From positions 1 to 5,307 of the forward strand of contig JAHRAP010000057.1 in assembly GCA_020027255.1 (NCBI GenBank): 5,307 bases of DNA, given 5' to 3'. The notes below the pieces were generated by a model. It was given only the letters and a program-made list of their open reading frames with translations. It made no database searches and was not told where the DNA came from. Positions 1 through 4,113 of this stretch are shown here, in pieces. Origin of the DNA: Nitrosopumilaceae archaeon (GTDB lineage Archaea; Thermoproteota; Nitrososphaeria; Nitrososphaerales; Nitrosopumilaceae). The position numbers were made by a program, and so were the translations under genes. The number at the start of each line of letters is the position of its first letter. Within the stretch, counting starts at the first letter, position 1.

Positions 1-2
1 CA

Positions 3-203
3 ATTGATCATGCAATAGACTTAAGATTATTCAAGGAAATATTGAATAGTGCTCACACATCTATAATGAAAAACGCATGGAATAATTTTCTACTAGGTTA
101 TAAGCTGACTGTGGGTGATAAATACCACAACATAATAATGAATTTAGTTTTAGAGATCGAGTCCCGTGGAAGATATAATAATAATTTAAATATGCAAAAA
201 TAA
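3..203 (+). CDS. C-terminal fragment of an unrecognised protein (5' end outside window)
   Basis: The third forward frame is open from the window edge to a TAA at 201-203, giving 66 visible residues. It begins IDHAIDLRLFKEILNSAHTS and ends NNNLNMQK. The other two forward frames are closed within the first 20 bases (TGA at 5-7, TAG at 16-18), so this is the only candidate frame. The segment looks helical and soluble, with mixed charged and hydrophobic residues and an Asn-rich polar tail typical of a true C-terminus. A T8 run follows the stop within 8 nt, which supports a real gene end. It is convergent with taw1, with 49 bp between the stops. I do not recognise the family and assign no function. 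Confidence concerns the existence of the gene only. Confidence 0.6.
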   Translation: MDHAIDLRLFKEILNSAHTSIMKNAWNNFLLGYKLTVGDKYHNIIMNLVLEIESRGRYNNNLNMQK

Positions 204-210
204 AAATTGA

Positions 211-224
211 TTTTTTTTGTTTTG
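211..224 (+). terminator. poly-T terminator after the left-edge gene
   Basis: Eight T's at 211-218 are followed by G and four more T's, starting 8 nt after the TAA of the upstream gene. Archaeal RNA polymerase terminates on such T-rich non-template tracts without needing a hairpin. On the opposite strand, T5 runs at about 196-206 could serve taw1. Confidence 0.5.
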
Positions 225-252
225 TCAACTCAAACTTTATACCATGAAACTT

Positions 253-1263
253 TTAATCTATCATTCTATTTGTCATTTTTTGATTGTTTTGTAACACAAC
301 AATTCTTGACATCTCACTTTCGTCCATAACAAAAAGTTTATTGTCATTTTTTAATAGTTGGGAAGCGAAGTATCTAACTTCGTCCATAGTTAGCATGTTG
401 CCTCGTTCTAGCCTATTAATGGATCTACCTACATGCATATAGGATTTAATTTCGACGAAATTTGGATTTGATATATCTATTAATTTATTAAATCAGCTTA
501 GCGTTTTTTTATTATCGTTATATCCATTTATCAAAGTAATTCTAAGAACTGTTCTTGTATTTAATTTTGAAAGTATTGATAGAGATCTATTCCATCTTTG
601 CCATGAATCACTATATCTTGGTCTATTGATATTAATAAAAGACTCACGATCATATGCGTTGGTAGAAAGATATAATTGAGTAGGTAATGCATTTTCATTG
701 TTTAACTTAATCAACATTTCTGGTTCTTGACCATTTGTTACTAGAAATATTGATTTGGTGGCTGGTAGGCTTTTTAGATATTTGATCAGATCTGGAAGTT
801 TGGGATACATTGTAGGTTCTCCTGATAATGATATTGCATAATGATTTGGAAGTAATGATTCATCTATTTTTTTTTGATTTTGTTTAGGATCTCCTTTATG
901 CCCTATGATGAGCCTCTTACGTTCTTCCATTAATTTTAAAACAATTTCTTCGGGGTCAGACACATTTTCAGATTTCATTTCTATTGAATTATAGAATTCC
1001 ATTGGACGCCAACAATATATGCATCTGTTTTCACAATACATCCCTGCTGGAGAAAATTCCATACATCTGTGAGTGGAAACTCCATAAAATTTATGTTTAT
1101 AACAATCTCCTTCATCTCGAAATGATTTTTTGGTCCAATGACATACATCTACAGTAGAATGACCATATGTTCCATATTTTGCATTTTTTAATAACTTGTT
1201 AATTGCTGGTTTAATTTGAATTAATTCGCTATCGTCATTAAATATTTCTCCAGAACAACTCAT
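253..1263 (-). CDS. taw1: S-adenosyl-L-methionine-dependent tRNA 4-demethylwyosine synthase (TYW1/Taw1), interrupted by an in-frame TGA
   Basis: This radical-SAM enzyme converts m1G37 of tRNA-Phe plus pyruvate to 4-demethylwyosine (imG-14), the first tricyclic step of wyosine synthesis. The frame runs 336 codons if the TGA at codon 257 (493-495) is read through. Without readthrough it gives a 256-aa product, leaving 79 codons after the stop. Cys77-x3-Cys81-x2-Cys84 is the radical-SAM cluster. Cys41, Cys54 and Cys67 match the second [4Fe-4S] site, with the same 13-13-10-4-3 spacing I recall for the Methanocaldococcus enzyme. Lys56 sits where the pyruvate-binding lysine is expected. SLSGEPT (145-151) and LVTNG (174-178) are barrel motifs. 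The post-stop part resumes in the same frame with NPNFVEIKSYMHVGRS, the conserved family C-terminus, so there is no frameshift. A TATA box centred about 26 nt upstream supports a leaderless ATG at 1261-1263. Family identity is very secure; whether the gene is functional is open. Confidence 0.93.
493..495 (-). other. In-frame TGA stop inside taw1 (codon 257)
   Basis: The minus-strand codons around the site read ACG CTA AGC TGA TTT AAT AAA. Homology is continuous on both sides in one frame: GYNDNKKTLS before the stop and FNKLIDISNPNFVEIK after it. One base change would restore sense, for example GGA or AGA to TGA. An A7 run lies 9 nt upstream, but no net indel is needed because the frame is unchanged. 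No selenocysteine is expected at this position in this family. Confidence 0.9.
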
Positions 1264-1281
1264 ATCAAATTTTGATTATGT

Positions 1282-1295
1282 TAATATATATAAGC
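1282..1295. promoter_or_regulatory. Shared near-palindromic TATA element for taw1 (-) and the CorA-like gene (+)
   Basis: The core TAATATATATAAGC reads as TTATATAT on the minus strand (1293 to 1286) and as TATATAA on the plus strand. On the minus strand its centre lies 26-27 nt before the taw1 ATG, the classic archaeal spacing for a leaderless transcript. On the plus strand the same element predicts a transcription start near 1315-1317, just before the TTG start of the CorA-like gene. The whole divergent gap is only 55 bp and has no second TATA-like element of similar quality, so one element probably directs both genes. Confidence 0.55.
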
Positions 1296-1318
1296 ATTGA
1301 TAGAGTAATTCATATGTT

Positions 1319-2359
1319 TTGTTAAAGACGGTTAGTATTACTGGTATGGATAAGGAAGGCATTCCATTTAAAAAAGAAAATATTACTATTGATCATGCAG
1401 TGACTATGACAGGCATCTCTAATCTGACATGGATTGAATGTGTAGTAGACGATATTATAAACGAAACGCCTTCTATATTACAAAAAATTGATATCAAATT
1501 AGATTCATCCATACTACTATCTGGTTACCTTACTAGTTATGAAGATATTATTGATACTTTGGGAATAATGCTGCCATTTATTGTAACAGGAAGTAGCATA
1601 ACTCAAACTTCTCCATTATTAATATTTATGAAAAAAGATCTTATCCTTACTATACATGATGATTATGGCGGCAAAATTAAAAAATTACATACATATTCTA
1701 GCAATTTACTACGCAAACTACCACAAGATCCAAATAAATGGGACGATAGACAAACCCTCTTATTATTTAGACTCATGGATGAAGTAAGTGCAGCTAATTT
1801 TTCTGTGCTTCGCTTTATAGTGGAAAAAACTGAACAACTAGAATTAGATTTAACAAATTCTAGACAGATTAAACGTGATTTATCATTGGAATTGTCAAAC
1901 ATGACACGTTCTATACTAACTTTTCTAAATGCTGTATGGGCTATTCATGATATAATAAGAAATTTAAAATATGGAGATTCAGATATGCTTACAGATAATG
2001 ATGACATTTTAGAAAAATTCGAAGTTATTTTAAGTAGACTCGATAGACAAATTCAGACTGCTGAAAATGTAATGGATGTCATATCTACAGGAATGGTTGT
2101 AATACAAACAGAAACTTCAAATAAATTAACTACATTGATAGTATGGTTAACTGTTGTTGCTACTGCGGTATTGGTTCCAAACACTCTAGCTACCATTTTC
2201 GGTATACCTGATTTTGCTATAAAATATGTTTGGATCATGCCTATCTTAGTTATATCTACAATAATTTCCACCATCATTACATATAGATATACAAAAGAAT
2301 GGAGAGTAAATCCATTCAAAATAAATCGGCTCAAAAAATTAAGAAAAAAGTTCTATTAG
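1319..2359 (+). CDS. CorA-family divalent cation transporter-like membrane protein (GMN motif replaced)
   Basis: This is a 346-aa 2-TM-GxN (CorA) protein, probably a homopentameric channel for Mg2+ or a related divalent cation. Residues 1-125 form the expected N-terminal alpha/beta cytosolic domain. Residues about 140-290 are long charged helices forming the funnel or stalk. TM1 is at about 270-291, TM2 at about 304-322, and a basic tail (INRLKKLRKKF) ends the protein. In classical CorA the TM1-TM2 turn carries YGMN; here it reads ATIFGIPDFAIKY (G295-I-P297), so the hallmark selectivity motif is missing. The best in-frame start is TTG at 1319; the next in-frame start is ATG at 1346 (residue 10). 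An upstream TAG at 1301-1303 closes the frame. The ATG at 1314 is out of frame. Stop is TAG. Fold and family are secure; the transported ion is not. Confidence 0.85.
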   Translation: MLKTVSITGMDKEGIPFKKENITIDHAVTMTGISNLTWIECVVDDIINETPSILQKIDIKLDSSILLSGYLTSYEDIIDTLGIMLPFIVTGSSITQTSPLLIFMKKDLILTIHDDYGGKIKKLHTYSSNLLRKLPQDPNKWDDRQTLLLFRLMDEVSAANFSVLRFIVEKTEQLELDLTNSRQIKRDLSLELSNMTRSILTFLNAVWAIHDIIRNLKYGDSDMLTDNDDILEKFEVILSRLDRQIQTAENVMDVISTGMVVIQTETSNKLTTLIVWLTVVATAVLVPNTLATIFGIPDFAIKYVWIMPILVISTIISTIITYRYTKEWRVNPFKINRLKKLRKKFY

Positions 2360-2369
2360 CGAATATATA

Positions 2370-2459
2370 TTATTTCCACGGTATCAAATAATTAACTAAT
2401 ATCCCCACTAATGTGCTTGTAGCTGCCATGGCAGTAATCCATCTAATTCCCTTTTTCAT
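2370..2459 (-). CDS. 29-aa single-pass membrane miniprotein (hypothetical)
   Basis: The minus strand encodes MKKGIRWITAMAATSTLVGI followed by LVNYLIPWK, then TAA at 2370-2372. The layout is that of a tiny membrane protein: a basic N-terminus (KKGIR), about 18 hydrophobic residues forming one helix, and a short WK tail. An alternative in-frame ATG two codons upstream (2463-2465) would give 31 aa. I chose the ATG at 2457-2459 because the TATA box (2482-2489) is centred 26-27 nt before it, as in leaderless archaeal genes. The gene is convergent with the CorA-like gene (10 bp between stops) and divergent from tRNA-His. Without it, 181 bp would be unexplained. Short length makes chance possible; the promoter spacing and protein architecture argue for a real gene. 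No known family is claimed. Confidence 0.5.
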   Translation of the reverse strand: MKKGIRWITAMAATSTLVGILVNYLIPWK

Positions 2460-2481
2460 AAACATTGAAAATCTAAAGTTA

Positions 2482-2489
2482 ATTATAAA
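2482..2489 (-). promoter_or_regulatory. TATA box for the 29-aa miniprotein
   Basis: The minus strand reads TTTATAAT here, centred 26-27 nt upstream of the ATG at 2459. The taw1 promoter in this window has the same spacing. The stretch is AT-rich, so a chance match is possible. Confidence 0.4.
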
Positions 2490-2540
2490 TCTAATAATTA
2501 AAAGCTAGATTAATACTATGAAAATCATCATTAACCTTGT

Positions 2541-2612
2541 GGCCTTTGTAGTATAGTGGCAGTATAAAGGACTGTGGATCCTTGGGCAGGGGTTCGATTC
2601 CCCTCAAAGGCC
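2541..2612 (+). tRNA. tRNA-His (anticodon GTG), intronless, with encoded G-1
   Basis: A complete cloverleaf can be drawn. The acceptor GCCTTTG (2542-2548) pairs with CAAAGGC (2605-2611). G-1 (2541) pairs with the discriminator C73 (2612), which is the diagnostic His identity pair. The D-stem is GTAT/GTAT with a 7-nt loop containing GG. The anticodon stem AAGGA/TCCTT (2567-2571/2579-2583) encloses CTGTGGA, with the GTG anticodon at 2574-2576. The T-stem AGGGG/CCCCT (2588-2592/2600-2604) encloses TTCGATT. CCA is not encoded. There is no intron. Because G-1 is present in the gene, it need not be added after transcription by a Thg1-type enzyme. The final base is also the first base of the plus-strand image (CTA) of the stop codon of the convergent 114-aa gene. 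Confidence 0.97.
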
Positions 2613-2956
2613 TAAAAAATGCCAAACTTGCTTGATTCCATTTCTTCTTTAATTGCCAATTTGATCTTCAAATTTTTGGACTTCATTTTATTTGTTAACC
2701 ATGACAAAAATTTTTTCTCTATATTTTTTCCTGCTAGTTTATCATAATCTGTACCAAGCTGTTCTGCGAATTTCTTAATCATCTCTAAATTTATTGATAC
2801 TACATAAAAATACCATCCAAATGTAAATTCGTAATCTGTAACAGCAAAATCATTTTTTCCATGTATAGCTTTTTCGACTAAATTAAGTTCTGTTTTTATT
2901 TCATTACTAGTTTTTTCATAGTCAGTAGCTGATATATTTATATTCAATCTTTGCAT
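2612..2956 (-). CDS. Hypothetical protein, 114 aa
   Basis: I do not recognise this protein. It starts MQRLNINISATDYEKTSN and ends ESSKFGIF. It looks like a small soluble alpha/beta or helical protein. There is an amphipathic N-terminal helix, a central aromatic-rich segment (TDYEFTFGWYFYVVS, about residues 40-54), then Lys-rich helices (about 60-108). It has no cysteines, metal motif, signal peptide or membrane span. The stop is TAG at 2612-2614 and shares one base with the end of tRNA-His. A strong TATA box (TTTATATA, 2976 to 2969) lies only 16-17 nt before the ATG, closer than usual. It would place the transcription start near 2946, so TTG at 2945-2947 (three codons in) is an alternative leaderless start. 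Length, composition and promoter make it a likely real gene, probably lineage-restricted. Confidence 0.75.
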   Translation of the reverse strand: MQRLNINISATDYEKTSNEIKTELNLVEKAIHGKNDFAVTDYEFTFGWYFYVVSINLEMIKKFAEQLGTDYDKLAGKNIEKKFLSWLTNKMKSKNLKIKLAIKEEMESSKFGIF

Positions 2957-3399
2957 ATATAATAATGGTATATAAACATAAAAGAATATTTATTATGATG
3001 TAACAATAATGCCAAAATTAATAGTTTATGTTCCATTCAGTTGCATCGAAATTGCATATATGTTTACAATTTTGATATTTGTAATTTGTTAACATTATAA
3101 GTTTTGTATCATATGGCGAGATCGTTCTCACACCATTGCTTGCATTTCAATTATTGGTATATTGCAAAATACACTAAATTTAAATTTGATATTTGGGTGC
3201 GCATGTTGGTAATTGTTAATTTATCATTATCAGTTTAATGTATAAATCTAATTTTATTTCAATACAATATTTATTTTGTATTAATTATAATTTGCTAATG
3301 ACATCTCATTATTTTTTTAAATTGTTTTATAGATTAATTTTAGAAAATTGAATATGAATTTTGTTTGTATACCATCTAATTTTTATCATAGAACCATCA
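2957..3399. other. 443-bp gene-poor, AT-rich intergenic region
   Basis: No convincing gene is visible on either strand. Two tiny plus-strand frames exist. One at 3009-3092 (27 aa, MPKLIVYVPF...) is hydrophobic near its C-terminus. The other at 3113-3238 (41 aa, MARSFSHHCL...) has His- and aromatic-rich composition unlike its neighbours. Minus-strand frames beginning with ATG are 20 aa or shorter. A weak inverted repeat AATACAA/TTGTATT lies at 3261-3282 with an 8-nt loop. The stretch at about 3111-3215 has somewhat more G and C than its flanks (GGCGAG, GGGTGCGC), so an RNA gene there is conceivable, but I cannot fold a recognisable one. The UPF0147 transcript would end in the right-hand part. 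Confidence 0.5.
2969..2976 (-). promoter_or_regulatory. TATA box upstream of the 114-aa gene, possibly bidirectional
   Basis: The minus strand reads TTTATATA, an excellent archaeal TATA match. The plus strand reads TATATAAA and could also drive a rightward transcript starting near 2999, into the gene-poor region. Spacing to the annotated ATG (16-17 nt) is short. Confidence 0.45.
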
Positions 3400-3669
3400 T
3401 TACTCTCTTATTCTTTCTAATATTGATACTGCTTGCCATAATGTGACACGCACATGTGATGGTAAATTTGGATCTTGAGTAATTTCATCTAAAATACTTA
3501 TCGCGTTAGCCGCTCTTACAGATATTGTGTGGTTATCATTAGCTAATTCATTTATCAAATCTGCTATATTCTTTCTAATTGTTTTTGGTGTTGCAAAATT
3601 CACAGAAACTTGTTTTAGTGTGTTTGTAGCATTATCTAATGATTTTTGGTTCTGCTCTTTCTTATTCAT
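3400..3669 (-). CDS. UPF0147 family protein, 89 aa
   Basis: This is a small archaeal protein of the uncharacterised UPF0147 family, which is widespread in archaea and usually about 90 aa. A polar N-terminus (MNKKEQNQKS) is followed by an all-helical core. The core contains TPKTIRKNIADLINEL and then AANAISILDEITQDPNLPSH and VRVTLWQAVSILERIRE, the recognisable family signature (about residues 54-88). There is no metal site, signal or membrane span. The start is ATG at 3667-3669. The stop is TAA, immediately followed in frame by TGA, a tandem stop. It lies 18 bp after the Rieske ferredoxin gene on the same strand, with no room for its own TATA box and no clear Shine-Dalgarno sequence, so it is probably co-transcribed. 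Its molecular function is unknown. Confidence 0.88.
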   Translation of the reverse strand: MNKKEQNQKSLDNATNTLKQVSVNFATPKTIRKNIADLINELANDNHTISVRAANAISILDEITQDPNLPSHVRVTLWQAVSILERIRE

Positions 3670-3687
3670 GGTTGACGATCTATATTG

Positions 3688-3996
3688 TTATAATTCTATA
3701 AAAATATCTTCTGATTCCAATGATATTTTATAGGATCGTATATTATCAATTTTTGACGGGAATTTTTCTAATTTACCATTTTTATAATTGAATTTTGCAC
3801 CGTGCCAATCGCAAGTTATAACATTATCTTCTAATTTGCCTTCTGCTAGACTAGCTCCTGAATGAGTACATGTATCATCTATCGCATAAAAATTACCATG
3901 ATCATTAATTATTAATACATCCTTTCCATCTATTTTTGTTTTATATTTATGTCCTGGAGGTACTTCTTTCATATTTCCAACTAATATTTTACCCAT
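3688..3996 (-). CDS. Rieske [2Fe-2S] ferredoxin, 102 aa
   Basis: This is a soluble one-electron carrier with a single Rieske domain spanning nearly the whole protein. The cluster ligands are Cys43-x-His45 (DDTCTHSGASL) and Cys62-x2-His65 (ITCDWHGAKF), both complete. The short length, absence of a membrane anchor or signal peptide, and absence of a disulfide-pair cysteine in the ligand loops resemble the ferredoxin components of ring-hydroxylating oxygenases and NirD-like proteins, not the bc1/b6f Rieske protein. Its redox partner is not in the window. The ATG at 3994-3996 begins MGKILVGNMKEVPPG, a normal start for the fold. It precedes UPF0147 by 18 bp. Family assignment is secure; the pathway is unknown. 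Confidence 0.92.
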   Translation of the reverse strand: MGKILVGNMKEVPPGHKYKTKIDGKDVLIINDHGNFYAIDDTCTHSGASLAEGKLEDNVITCDWHGAKFNYKNGKLEKFPSKIDNIRSYKISLESEDIFIEL

Positions 3997-4011
3997 GATA
4001 TCTCATAGAAT

Positions 4012-4089
4012 CAATATTTAATAATTTTTCTAATGTTTGTTGCATATTTATTCAAAAAAATCAATTCATTTAGTTTATGCTTATATATG
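4012..4089 (-). promoter_or_regulatory. Candidate promoter region for the Rieske-UPF0147 unit
   Basis: Two TATA-like elements are visible on the minus strand. One, ATTAAATATT near 4012-4021, lies about 17-25 nt before the ATG and fits a nearly leaderless transcript. The second, CATATATAAGC at 4079-4089, is a stronger match but would give a leader of about 60 nt. Between them lies a minus-strand T7 run (4054-4060), which may terminate the upstream gltX transcript. The choice cannot be made from sequence alone. Confidence 0.35.
4054..4060 (-). terminator. poly-T run downstream of gltX
   Basis: Seven A's on the plus strand are seven T's in the minus-strand transcript direction, about 54 nt after the gltX TAA. 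This is a plausible archaeal T-tract terminator separating GluRS from the Rieske gene. Confidence 0.35.
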
Positions 4090-4113
4090 ATTTTGATTTA
4101 AATTGTATCAAAA

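Noticed and set aside
253..495. A separate 61-aa gene at 253-438 next to a short radical-SAM gene
   Set aside because: The 61-aa frame is the conserved C-terminus of taw1, in the same frame as the upstream part and lacking its own promoter; it is one broken gene, not two.
1663..1902. 79-aa minus-strand frame inside the CorA-like gene
   Set aside because: It is antisense to a clearly coding frame with conserved transporter architecture, and has no promoter or recognisable domain.
2053..2334. 93-aa minus-strand frame opposite the CorA membrane region
   Set aside because: Its hydrophobicity mirrors the T- and A-rich TM codons of the real gene; it is a shadow.
3113..3238. 41-aa plus-strand frame (MARSFSHHCL...)
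   Set aside because: Composition is unusual for the region, no TATA box lies at the usual distance, and no family is recognisable; chance in AT-rich DNA is the simpler explanation.
3261..3282. Inverted repeat AATACAA/TTGTATT with an 8-nt loop
   Set aside because: A seven-pair, AT-only-but-one stem is expected by chance in DNA this AT-rich, and it is not placed at a gene end with a T-run.
3527..3733. 68-aa plus-strand frame opposite UPF0147 and the end of the Rieske gene
   Set aside because: It is a shadow of two real genes, with no conserved features.
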